Assembly: GCA_037137555.1 (NCBI GenBank)
Contig: JBAXKA010000006.1
Coordinates: 1-32,484, forward strand
Length of the DNA: 32,484 bases
Direction: 5' to 3'
Origin: UBA9630 sp037137555
GTDB lineage: Bacteria; Patescibacteriota; Minisyncoccia; Moranbacterales; UBA2206
Below the pieces are notes generated by a model that saw nothing but the letters and a program-made list of their open reading frames with translations, did no database searches and had not been told where the DNA came from. A program made the translations under genes and the position numbers. Shown here piece after piece: positions 15,327-23,287 of the stretch; position 1 is the stretch's first letter; each line of letters opens with the position of its first letter.

Positions 15327-16559
15327 ATGAAACAATCACAACTGTTTTCAAAAACTAATAAAGTTGCACCTAAGGATGAGGAAAGTATTAATGCACAATT
15401 GCTTATTCGTGGTGGCTATATTGATAAGCTAATGGCGGGAACTTATAGTTATTTACCACTAGGTTTTCGAACTTATAAAAAACTAGAAGAAATCATTCGC
15501 GAGGAAATGAACGCTGTTTCGGGACAAGAAATTTTTATGCCATCAATGCATCCAAAAGAAAATTGGGAAAAAACTGGTCGTTGGGATGAGTTAGATATTT
15601 TGGTAAAAGTGGGATTGGGTGAAGAAAAAAATATGGCGCTTGCACCAACGCATGAAGAAGTTGTGGCACCACTTGCCAAAAAGATTATTGAGTCATATAA
15701 GGATTTGCCAAAAGCCGTTTATCATTTTCAAAATAAATTTCGTGGAGAAAAGAGAGCAAAATCTGGCATCTTGCGGTTGCGTGAATTTATTATGAAAGAT
15801 TTATACTCCTTTCACGCTGATCAAGCCGATCTGGATGAATATTATGAAAAAGTAGCCCAAGCATACAAGAATATTTTTGAACGCGCCGGAATTGGAGCAA
15901 AAACTTATTTCACTTATGCTTCTGGTGGAACTTTTGCTAAATATTCGCATGAATTTCAGACAGAAACAGAAGCAGGAGAAGACACGATTTATATTTGTGA
16001 TAAATGTCATATTGCCATCAATAAAGAAATCATCACAGACTTGGAGCATAAATGTCCGCTTTGTGAGAATGCTAATTTGCGCGAAGCTAAGGCGGTGGAA
16101 GTGGGCAATATTTTTAAACTCGGAACAAAATATTCCGTGCCGTTTAATTTGACCTATAAAAATCAAGCTGGTGAAGAAAAACCAATTATTATGGGTTGTT
16201 ATGGTATTGGTCCGCAAAGACTTATGGGCACAATTGTTGAAATTTTTCATGATGAAAAAGGCATTATTTGGCCTGAAGCCGTGGCGCCGTTCAAAGTTCA
16301 TCTGATTGGACTGGGCAAGGATATGACAATGGCCGAAGATCTATATCAAAAATTAAACGCAGAAAAAATTGAAGTGCTTTTTGATGATCGGGAAGTTTCT
16401 GCCGGAGAAAAATTCGCCGACTCCGATCTTTTGGGCTTGCCATATCGCGTGATTATTAGTGAAAAATCTTTGCAAGCTGGTGGCGTGGAGCTAAAAAAAC
16501 GCAACGAAAAAGAAAGTCAAATTGTGAAAATTGAGGAGATTTTGGGGATGGTGAAATAA
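15327..16559 (+). CDS. proS: Prolyl-tRNA synthetase, short form without the editing domain
   Basis: 410 residues, against about 565-575 for standard bacterial ProRS. It charges tRNA-Pro with proline. N-terminal RGGYIDKLMAGTYSYLPLGFR and class II motif 2 (FRGEKRAKSGILRLREFIMK) are intact; motif 3 is GCYGIGPQRLMGTIVE. The anticodon-binding domain occupies the last ~100 residues, with DDREVSAGEKFADSDLLGLPYR. The large INS editing domain normally inserted between motifs 2 and 3 is missing. In its place is a short segment with Cys224, Cys227, Cys243 and Cys246 (CDKC and CPLC), likely a small zinc knuckle. Shortened ProRS forms are known in alpha-proteobacteria and mitochondria. Loss of Ala-tRNA-Pro editing in cis is inferred. 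It has its own promoter. Confidence 0.95.
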   Translation: MKQSQLFSKTNKVAPKDEESINAQLLIRGGYIDKLMAGTYSYLPLGFRTYKKLEEIIREEMNAVSGQEIFMPSMHPKENWEKTGRWDELDILVKVGLGEEKNMALAPTHEEVVAPLAKKIIESYKDLPKAVYHFQNKFRGEKRAKSGILRLREFIMKDLYSFHADQADLDEYYEKVAQAYKNIFERAGIGAKTYFTYASGGTFAKYSHEFQTETEAGEDTIYICDKCHIAINKEIITDLEHKCPLCENANLREAKAVEVGNIFKLGTKYSVPFNLTYKNQAGEEKPIIMGCYGIGPQRLMGTIVEIFHDEKGIIWPEAVAPFKVHLIGLGKDMTMAEDLYQKLNAEKIEVLFDDREVSAGEKFADSDLLGLPYRVIISEKSLQAGGVELKKRNEKESQIVKIEEILGMVK

Positions 16560-16580
16560 TGATGGATAAAAAAATGAAAT

Positions 16581-17621
16581 ATGATAAATAAGCTAACCAC
16601 GAACTATCAACCATTTCTCCAAGAAATTCTTGTGAAAATTCAATCAGCAAGATACGAAATGCTAAAAACTGTCAGCAAGCAGACAGTTTTGTTATATTGG
16701 GAAATCGGAAAATCAGTAAGTGAAAAAGTGCATAATGAAGATTGGGGAAAATCAGTTGTAGAACAACTAGCCAAAGATTTGCAAACAGAATTTTCTGGCA
16801 TTCGTGGTTTTTCTGCTTCTAATATTTGGAGAATGAAGACTTTTTATGAAGCCTATAAAGAGAATGAGAAACTCGCACCACTGGTGCGAGAAATTGGTTG
16901 GGTGCAAAATTGCTTGATTATAGAGAAGTGCAAGGATGATTCACAGCGAGAATATTATCTCAGAAAAACCAAACAAATGGGTTGGTCAAAGCTTGATCTT
17001 ATTGATAAAATCAAAAAGAACTATTTTGAAAATCAAGTTTTGGTTCAAAATAATTTTGAAAATACGCTCGCAGAAGATCTTAAGCGTCGAGTGGCTTGGG
17101 AATTTGTCGATGACTATAACATAGAGCTTGTAAGTCCTGAGCAGCCGTTTAGTGAAAAAGAATTAGAAAATACTATTGTTTCAAATGTGGTGAAATTTTT
17201 GTCAGAAATGGGAGGCAATTTTGCTTTTGTGGGTAGGCAATATCGTATAGAATTTCATGAAAAAGAATTTTTTATTGATCTTTTGTTTTTTAATCTCAAG
17301 CTCAATTGTTATGTTGTTTTTGAACTCAAAACTAGAGAATTTGATCCTAAGGATGTGGGGCAAATTAAATGGTATATAGAATTAGTAAATAATCAAGTTA
17401 AAGAAAAAACGCACCAAGCAACTATTGGCATCATTTTATGTAAAAACAAAGATAGAATAATGGTGGAATATATGCTTGCTAATTCTCGAGATCCACTCGG
17501 AGTAGCAACTTTCAATCGCTATGAAGAATTACCAGAAGAATATGCTAAATATCTCCCAAGCGAAGAAGCGATTATTAAAAGACTGGCAAATATGGGCGGT
17601 TCTAGTTTTTTAGCTAATTAA
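16581..17621 (+). CDS. yhcG: YhcG/DUF1016-family PD-(D/E)XK nuclease
   Basis: 346 residues, family-typical length. The N-terminal DUF1016 domain (~1-160) shows LLYWEIGKSVSEK, FSGIRGFSASNIWRMKTFYE and QREYYLRKTKQMGWSK. The C-terminal nuclease domain has Asp233 (FIDLLFF) and Glu248-x-Lys250 (VFELKT), the PD-(D/E)XK catalytic set, followed by FDPKDVGQIKWYIELVN. YhcG proteins are often found in defence or restriction islands and near mobile elements; their exact function is not settled. The gene starts 21 bp after proS, has no promoter of its own that I can see, and is followed 4 bp after its stop by a 28-bp repeat that recurs after the next gene. Probably an acquired accessory gene between housekeeping genes. 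Confidence 0.9.
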   Translation: MINKLTTNYQPFLQEILVKIQSARYEMLKTVSKQTVLLYWEIGKSVSEKVHNEDWGKSVVEQLAKDLQTEFSGIRGFSASNIWRMKTFYEAYKENEKLAPLVREIGWVQNCLIIEKCKDDSQREYYLRKTKQMGWSKLDLIDKIKKNYFENQVLVQNNFENTLAEDLKRRVAWEFVDDYNIELVSPEQPFSEKELENTIVSNVVKFLSEMGGNFAFVGRQYRIEFHEKEFFIDLLFFNLKLNCYVVFELKTREFDPKDVGQIKWYIELVNNQVKEKTHQATIGIILCKNKDRIMVEYMLANSRDPLGVATFNRYEELPEEYAKYLPSEEAIIKRLANMGGSSFLAN

Positions 17622-17625
17622 AAAG

Positions 17626-17653
17626 TTGCAAAAACAGCCCAGCCATGGCATTA
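17626..17653 (+). repeat. 28-bp repeat, copy 1 (after yhcG)
   Basis: Begins TTGCAAAAACAG and ends TGGCATTA, with the palindrome GCCATGGC (17642-17649) inside. It matches copy 2 at 18277-18304 in 25 of 28 positions. Both copies start within about ten bases after a stop codon and both contain CCA-N4-TGG. Confidence 0.85.
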
Positions 17654-17670
17654 ATTTGAAAAACTAAACT

Positions 17671-18266
17671 ATGACAAAAACAAATAATCAACTAACAACA
17701 AAAGATCGAGCAACCGAATTTTTGCTCTACACTTCTCCCAATAGCGAGGTGAAAGTGGAAGTTTTTTTGCATAATGAAAATCTATGGCTCACCCAAGATC
17801 GCATAGCTGAGATTTTTGGTGTGGACAGAACTGTTGCCACTAAACATCTCAGAAATATTTATGAGGAGCGAGAACTAGAAGAAATTTCAACAAGTGCAAA
17901 AATTGCACAAGTTCAAAAAGAGGGTAGCAGAGAAGTAAAAAGAGAGATTAAATTTTACAATCTTGATGCCATTATTGCGGTTGGATATCGGGTGAATAGT
18001 GGGAAAGCTACTCAATTTAGAATCTGGGCAACGAAAATTTTAAAAGATTACATTATTAAGGGTTTTGCGATGGACGATGATAGGCTTAAGCAAGAAGGAG
18101 TAAGATCGCGCTATTTTGAAGAGCTTTTGCAACGTATTCGTGATATTCGGAGCAGTGAGAGAAATTTTTTCACAATTTCTCCAATAAATATCGCAAAGAG
18201 CAAAATAAAAACTACATTTCTGATTTTGACCGTGAAGTAAAAAAGCTTTTGAAAAAGGAAAAATAA
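17671..18266 (+). pseudogene. rhuM: RhuM-family gene, internally deleted and frameshifted
   Basis: The open frame 17671-18240 (189 residues) begins like an intact RhuM protein: a cassette-like N-terminus (EFLLYTSPNSEVKVEVFLHN), a DNA-binding segment LTQDRIAEIFGVDRTVATKHL, then FYNLDAIIAVGYRVNSGKATQF and LLQRIRDIRSSERNF. Full RhuM proteins are about 330-350 residues. Here, after SSERNF, the frame becomes meaningless, while the frame two bases further on (18168-18266) reads NKYRKEQNKNYISDFDREVK and ends shortly after. That piece resembles the usual RhuM C-terminus. So about 130-150 middle residues appear lost by an internal deletion that also shifted frame. It is flanked by two copies of a 28-bp repeat. 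RhuM proteins are widespread, often in islands; function is poorly known. A functional truncated form cannot be excluded. Confidence 0.8.
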
Positions 18267-18276
18267 TTTTTAAAAA

Positions 18277-18304
18277 TTGCAAAAACAGTCCAGCTGTGGC
18301 ATTA
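18277..18304 (+). repeat. 28-bp repeat, copy 2 (after the rhuM remnant)
   Basis: Same unit as 17626-17653, differing at three positions (C to T, C to T, A to G). It begins 10 bp after the stop of the RhuM C-terminal fragment. Together the copies bound a 651-bp unit carrying rhuM. Confidence 0.85.
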
Positions 18305-18343
18305 TTGAATTAGGATAATATGATTTAAGATTGCTAAATAAGT

Positions 18344-19459
18344 ATGATTGATAAAAAAAAACTAAGAGTTGCCCTGGTGCATGATTTTTTGGTTGAGTTT
18401 GGTGGAGCTGAACGAGTGCTTCGTGTGCTGGCTGAAATTTTTCCGGATGCACCAATCTATACTTTGCTTTGTGACAGAAAAAAATTTCCCGTGTGGCTAA
18501 GAAACAAAAAGATTGAAACTTCTTTCTTGCAAAAATGGCCAAGCTTTTTGCTTAAAAGAAAAAAATGGTTATTGCCATTTTTGGCGGTTGCTCCGGAAAC
18601 TTTTAATTTGCGTGATTTTGATTTAGTTATTTCCAGCTCCGGTGCATGGTCAAAAGGCCTCGTAACTCGTCTGGATACAATTCACTTGGCCTATTTGCAT
18701 AGTCCAATGCGCTTTGCTTGGGATATGAATGGTGAATATTTGCAACAACAGAAAAAAAACGGAACAGTGAATTTTTTTAGTCGTTTTATTTTAAACTATA
18801 TTCGTCTTTGGGATTTTGCTGCGGCCGATCGGCCAGAATATTTGATTGCCAATTCGCAATACACAAAAGCAAGAATCAAAAAATATTATAAGCGAGAAGC
18901 GACTGTAATTTATCCGCCGGTTTTTATTCCAGATAATCAGGGTAAAATTATCGCAGAAAAAAAATATTTTCTTGTTGTGTCAAGATTATCGCCGTATAAA
19001 AAAATTGATGTGATTATTGAAGCGTTTAATAAATTAAATTTGCCCTTAGTGATTGTGGGAACGGGTGAACAGGAAAAATATTTAAAAGCAATTGCCGGAA
19101 AAAATATTAAATTCTTGGGATTTCAGACGGATGAAAATTTAGCGAAAATTTATGCAGAAGCACGGGCGTTTATTTTCTCGGCCTTGGATGATTTTGGTAT
19201 AGCGCCAGTTGAGGCGATGTCTTTTGGCGTGCCAGTTTTGGGATTGCGAAAAGGCGGAATGTTGGAGATTATTTTGGAAGGAAAAACAGGAGAATTTTTT
19301 GATTCGGCAACCGCAGAACTTATTGCTGATGGCGTGCGAAGATTGCGGGAAAATGAAAATCAGTATGATGAAAATTTAATAAAAGCACGAGCGGCTGAAT
19401 TTAGCAATGAACGATTTAAGCAAGAGTTGCTAAAATTTATTGATAAAATAAATGTTTAG
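18344..19459 (+). CDS. GT4-family glycosyltransferase
   Basis: 371 residues with a GT-B fold. The N-terminal Rossmann lobe opens with LRVALVHDFLVEFGGAERVL, a start typical of GT4 enzymes acting in surface polysaccharide or glycolipid assembly. The C-terminal lobe has VVSRLSPYKKIDVIIEAF (nucleotide-sugar binding), GTGEQ, KFLGFQTDENLAKIYAEARA, and the acidic motif DDFGIAPVEAMSFGVPVLG. In this last motif the first residue of the usual E-x7-E is Asp. Acceptor and donor sugars cannot be told from sequence. The stop overlaps the holB start by 8 bp, so the two are probably translated from one message. No clear promoter is seen in front. Confidence 0.9.
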   Translation: MIDKKKLRVALVHDFLVEFGGAERVLRVLAEIFPDAPIYTLLCDRKKFPVWLRNKKIETSFLQKWPSFLLKRKKWLLPFLAVAPETFNLRDFDLVISSSGAWSKGLVTRLDTIHLAYLHSPMRFAWDMNGEYLQQQKKNGTVNFFSRFILNYIRLWDFAAADRPEYLIANSQYTKARIKKYYKREATVIYPPVFIPDNQGKIIAEKKYFLVVSRLSPYKKIDVIIEAFNKLNLPLVIVGTGEQEKYLKAIAGKNIKFLGFQTDENLAKIYAEARAFIFSALDDFGIAPVEAMSFGVPVLGLRKGGMLEIILEGKTGEFFDSATAELIADGVRRLRENENQYDENLIKARAAEFSNERFKQELLKFIDKINV

Positions 19460-20339
19460 TTTAATTGGGGGAAATAAGAAAATCATTGACTCGCTGGAAC
19501 GAGCGATTGAAAAAAAAAGTTTAGCCCAAAGCTATCTTTTTTGTGGTCCCGAGGCCGTGGGAAAGTTTTTGACTGCCAAAAAATTTGCTGAAAAATTAAC
19601 TGGTCAGAAAAATGAGGCAGTAAATTCTAACTTGCTTATTATTGAACCGGAAGTGGAAGAAAAAGATGGAGTCTTCAAAGAAAAATCAATTAAACTGGAA
19701 GCAATTAAACATTTGCAAAAAGAATTTAGCCTAACTGCTTTTTCAAAAAGTTATCGAGTGGCAATTATTCGTAGTGCACAGGCATTAAATTTGTCGGCAC
19801 AAAATGCATTACTAAAAATACTAGAAGAACCACCGGAAAATACCATAATTATTCTTGTTGCCGAAGATGTGCAGGAGTTATTGCCGACAATTGTTTCTCG
19901 TTGTCAGATTAAGCAGTTTAGTCTTTTGCTTGAAACGGAATTGGGTGAGATGTTTGACGCATCTCTGCCAAACAGAGAAGAAATAATTTTTTGGTCGCTT
20001 GGTCGTCCCGGATTATTGCAGATATTATTACAGTCAGAAATAAAATTAGAAGAAAAGCGAGCAATTGCCAAAGAATTTCAGTTGTTATTTTCCATGATTG
20101 GAAATGATCGCTTATTCTTGGCAGAAAGTTTAAGCAAAAACACACCAGTCTTGTTGGAGAAATTTAATTTTTGGATTATTTTATTGCGAAGTGGATTATT
20201 GAATCAAAAAAGTTTTGTGAATATTCTTCCCGAGAAGGCACTGGAATTAATTGAGAAGATAGAAGAAAGTAAAAAAATAATTGAAAATACTAATTCTAAT
20301 GTGCGGTTGGTGGTGGAGAATTTGTTATTGGCTTTTTAA
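19452..20339 (+). CDS. holB: DNA polymerase III subunit delta'
   Basis: 295 residues, a clamp-loader AAA+ subunit that with tau/gamma and delta loads the sliding clamp. Signatures: LIGGNKKIIDSLERAI, degenerate P-loop GPEAVGKF (32-39), the clamp-loader sequence RVAIIRSAQALNLSAQNALL (102-121) then KILEEPPEN (122-130), and SRC motif 149-151 with the arginine finger. The zinc Cys quartet of some homologues is absent. The start overlaps the glycosyltransferase end by 8 bp. Delta' proteins and tau/gamma share this fold, but the length and lack of a strong Walker A favour delta'. Confidence 0.9.
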   Translation: MFSLIGGNKKIIDSLERAIEKKSLAQSYLFCGPEAVGKFLTAKKFAEKLTGQKNEAVNSNLLIIEPEVEEKDGVFKEKSIKLEAIKHLQKEFSLTAFSKSYRVAIIRSAQALNLSAQNALLKILEEPPENTIIILVAEDVQELLPTIVSRCQIKQFSLLLETELGEMFDASLPNREEIIFWSLGRPGLLQILLQSEIKLEEKRAIAKEFQLLFSMIGNDRLFLAESLSKNTPVLLEKFNFWIILLRSGLLNQKSFVNILPEKALELIEKIEESKKIIENTNSNVRLVVENLLLAF

Positions 20340-20349
20340 GTTTAATTTT

Positions 20350-21276
20350 ATGCTCAAAATAATTAACAAAAAAAAAGACCGAAGAAGTATTGAATTACCG
20401 CGAGGCAAAAAGCAATCTTCCAGTAAGTGGCTTTATCGCACGGTAGCAGTACTTTTTTTGGCAACGGTTATTTTTGTTTTGTTTTTTTCTGATTTCTTAA
20501 ATATTACTAAAATAGAAATTTCTGGTTTAAATAAATTAGAAAAAACACAAGTCCAAAATATAATCGATGAGAGATTGCGGGGAAAATATCTGGGCATAAT
20601 AAATAAAAATAATTTAATTTTATTTCAAAAAAGCGAAACCAGAAAAATATTACTGGATAATTTTAAGCGAATTGAAGATGTAAAAATCAAAAAAATCTTT
20701 CCAGATGGATTAAAAATTATAATCAAAGAAAGAATTTTGACAATGTTATTATGTAGTCCTGGTGAATGTTATATTTTAAATGAAAAAGGGGAACCATATC
20801 GAGCGGATAATTTTAGTTCGGAAGAATTGGAACGAGAAAAGCTGGTTACGCTTGATGATCTGAGTGGTGCCAGAATTAGTCTGGACAATAATCCGCTAGA
20901 AAAAAATTATCAAGAGTTTATTTTGAAGTTGGCCGGATATGTTTTAGATGAAACCGGAATTGTACTTAAAAAACAATATACAACACCTAGCCGTATGTCA
21001 GGGGATTTGAAAGTTGAAACGGAAGAAGGTTGGAGAATATATTTCAATGAAAATGTTAGCCTAGAAAAAGAATTGCTAATACTAAAAACTATTTTGGCAA
21101 ATAAGATCGAGAAAGAACAGCAAAAAGATTTGGAGTATGTCGATTTAAGAATTAATAACAAAGTTTTTTATAAATTCAAAGAAGGCACTGTGCAAATGCA
21201 GGAAGCAGAAGATATTCCAGCACCAAAAGAAAAACAGAAACAAAAAGAGCAGAAAAAAGATAAAAAGAAAAAATAG
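20350..21276 (+). CDS. ftsQ: FtsQ/DivIB-like cell division protein with POTRA domain
   Basis: 308 residues from ATG 20350. An upstream in-frame non-ATG start at 20281 inside holB is unlikely. A basic cytoplasmic tail is followed by one membrane helix (about 33-52, TVAVLFLATVIFVLFF) and a POTRA-like domain starting ITKIEISGLNKLEKTQV, with VKIKKIFPDGLKIIIKERI; FtsQ-beta-like segments come later, such as GDLKVETEEGWRIYFNEN and LEYVDLRINNKVFYKFKEG. The C-terminal ~30 residues are Lys/Gln/Glu low complexity. FtsQ links early and late divisome parts at the septum. The gene is not in the usual ftsQ-ftsA-ftsZ cluster, so FtsQ versus another POTRA membrane protein is not fully settled. Confidence 0.82.
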   Translation: MLKIINKKKDRRSIELPRGKKQSSSKWLYRTVAVLFLATVIFVLFFSDFLNITKIEISGLNKLEKTQVQNIIDERLRGKYLGIINKNNLILFQKSETRKILLDNFKRIEDVKIKKIFPDGLKIIIKERILTMLLCSPGECYILNEKGEPYRADNFSSEELEREKLVTLDDLSGARISLDNNPLEKNYQEFILKLAGYVLDETGIVLKKQYTTPSRMSGDLKVETEEGWRIYFNENVSLEKELLILKTILANKIEKEQQKDLEYVDLRINNKVFYKFKEGTVQMQEAEDIPAPKEKQKQKEQKKDKKKK

Positions 21277-21280
21277 CTTA

Positions 21281-21420
21281 TGTCATCCTGAGCGAAGTCG
21301 AAGGATCTGCTTGTGGTTACTAGCAGGTTTTGTTGTAAATAATTTAATCCGCGGTAGTTGATAAAAGATCCTTCGACTGCATAAATTTTCTATCGAAAAT
21401 TTATTCCGCTCAGGATGACA
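21281..21420. repeat. Compound inverted-repeat element (MITE/REP-like) between convergent genes
   Basis: Left arm 21281-21308 (TGTCATCCTGAGCG + AAGTCGAAGGATCT). Its complement is split in two on the right: AGATCCTTCGACT at 21366-21378 and CGCTCAGGATGACA at 21407-21420. Between those halves is a 28-bp insert that is itself a hairpin, ATAAATTTTC/GAAAATTTAT (21381-21404, 4-base loop). The 57-bp central loop (21309-21365) has no ORF. A further partial unit CTCAGGATAACAG (21425-21437) follows. I recall the TGTCATCCTGAGCG...GGATCT repeat as common between genes in many unrelated bacterial and metagenomic genomes. It may also act as a bidirectional terminator here. Confidence 0.88.
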
Positions 21421-21441
21421 GTTACTCAGGATAACAGTATT

Positions 21442-23262
21442 TTAGTTTAAGTTTTTTAAGTCTTGAATATCTAGATAATAAATAAAAATCGATGTGCCCA
21501 CTTGATAGAGTGGTTTAATTTTTTGTGTCCAGCGATAACTGTCTTGGTCTTTTTTTGTCGTATCATAAATACTGCCTTGCATAAAATTAGTCGAGACGGC
21601 ATACCAGCCAGCCTCTAGTGGTCGCTTAGAATCAGACCAAGAAAGATATTGATCTTTGATATAATATTTAATATCCGCTCCACCAAAATAATCAACACGA
21701 ATTTTATCTATTTCAGGATGTTCACCGAGAAAAGTTTGCAATCTTTTGAGATCTTGCCCCCAATCAGCATTGGAATCAGTGGCATAGCGATAGCCGTTTT
21801 TTGGTCCACCAGCAACTTGATTAAAATAGGACATGTAATAGGGGAAAGCGGTGATTGTTTCAATTATCAAGAGTGAAGAAAAAATAAATACAATCGAGAG
21901 AAAAGTAATTTTAGTGGCTGGTTGTTTTCTGTTTTTGCAAAAATCCATAATAACTTTAGCCGTGAGAATATAGACAAAAGGTAAAATAGGAAAAAGATGG
22001 CGAAAGCCAATATTGAGATTGCCGGTAATACTGATATAGACATAAAGCAAAATAAAAGAAAACATCGCCAGAACTTCAATATTATGTCGCAGATAATCCT
22101 TAAACGGTGCAATGCGATTAAATAAATTTTTAAGATTGCTATAAAAAGCAATAAGCAAAGCTGATAGCATGAAAAAAAGCATGACTAGCGGTTCTTTGAA
22201 AGCAAAAACTGTGGGAAAATAAGCGGGAAAAGCGGTAGAAGAAACTTGCCCCATAAAATAAGCACCGTTACCGCCAGCCACTCTTTTGAAAACCATCGCA
22301 ATACCCAAGAAATATTCTGATAACGGACGAAGCAATGCATTTTCATTGAGTGAGAGCAGAATTTTATTAGTATAAACATTTTTGATATTAGCCGTGTCTT
22401 GCGGACTAAAATAAAAGTTAATTGTTTCCGCCAATTTTGCTTTAGGCATTTCATAATTATTAAAAGCATAAAACAACCAAACAATGATAAGTGAAAAAGC
22501 AAGAGCGACAAGACTTTTTCCCAAATAAGCACCGAGCATTTTTAGTTTAAATAAAAAAGCATTTTTTTCTTTGGCTGGAATTTTTTTGACTAAAGGATAA
22601 ATAATGGCAATAAGACCAAAAATTGGCAAAAGCAAAATAGAAGAAAATTTTGTTAATTGAACAAGTGCCAGAAATAATCCGCCGATGGCAACATTTTTCC
22701 AGACAGGTTCTTTGATAAATTTTAGAAAATAATAAAACGAAAGCATCATAAATCCAGCGATGCCAAGATCGGTTGTGACAAAATGATTGTGTCCGAGAAT
22801 ATTCGGATCAAAAGCATAGAGCGTGAGTGCCAAAAGTCCGCCGAGTGTTCCAGAAAGTTCTTTGCCCCATTTGAAAATAAATAAACCAAAAATCAAAGAA
22901 AGAATTACAAAAGGAATTCGCGCCCAAAAAATTATTTGATCAGGATCGTTGCCAGTTTGCCAAAAAAGATTATGCCCAGCTTCCCATTGACCATTAACAT
23001 CAGTTGTCCAAAATTTTTGTGTAGTATCAAATTTAAGATTCATGAATATTAAGGGTAAGGCGGCCAAATCTTTAAGTAGTGGTGGATGCTCAGGATTGAG
23101 TCGCATGTCATGCATTGTCAAATAGGAATAGCCGGCAGGAATGTGAGCAGTTTCATCAAAGATAGCACTGTCTCGCCAGGCATTGATGACAGAAACGACA
23201 AAGACGAAAGCAAGAATCAATCCAACAATCAGCTTGTATTTTTTTTCAATAAATTTTAACAT
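21442..23262 (-). CDS. PMT/ArnT-like membrane glycosyltransferase (GT39-type)
   Basis: 606 residues with about 12 hydrophobic helices. The first luminal/periplasmic loop carries the acidic motif FDETAH (Asp36-Glu37) and then NPEHPPLLKDLAALPL, the layout of dolichyl-/polyprenyl-phosphate sugar transferases that move a sugar from a lipid carrier to a protein or lipid. Other segments: FDPNILGHNHFVTTDLGIAG, GFRHLFPILPFVY, and the soluble C-terminal region with YRYATDSNADWGQDLKRLQ. It is the second gene of a leftward pair, 25 bp after the upstream homologue. Acceptor and sugar are unknown. Confidence 0.88.
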   Translation of the reverse strand: MLKFIEKKYKLIVGLILAFVFVVSVINAWRDSAIFDETAHIPAGYSYLTMHDMRLNPEHPPLLKDLAALPLIFMNLKFDTTQKFWTTDVNGQWEAGHNLFWQTGNDPDQIIFWARIPFVILSLIFGLFIFKWGKELSGTLGGLLALTLYAFDPNILGHNHFVTTDLGIAGFMMLSFYYFLKFIKEPVWKNVAIGGLFLALVQLTKFSSILLLPIFGLIAIIYPLVKKIPAKEKNAFLFKLKMLGAYLGKSLVALAFSLIIVWLFYAFNNYEMPKAKLAETINFYFSPQDTANIKNVYTNKILLSLNENALLRPLSEYFLGIAMVFKRVAGGNGAYFMGQVSSTAFPAYFPTVFAFKEPLVMLFFMLSALLIAFYSNLKNLFNRIAPFKDYLRHNIEVLAMFSFILLYVYISITGNLNIGFRHLFPILPFVYILTAKVIMDFCKNRKQPATKITFLSIVFIFSSLLIIETITAFPYYMSYFNQVAGGPKNGYRYATDSNADWGQDLKRLQTFLGEHPEIDKIRVDYFGGADIKYYIKDQYLSWSDSKRPLEAGWYAVSTNFMQGSIYDTTKKDQDSYRWTQKIKPLYQVGTSIFIYYLDIQDLKNLN

Positions 23263-23287
23263 TTTTTTATTTTTAAAAATTATTTCT

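Noticed and set aside
20281..20349. Extended N-terminus of the FtsQ-like protein
   Set aside because: It lies wholly within holB and reads as non-membrane nonsense before a proper ATG at 20350.
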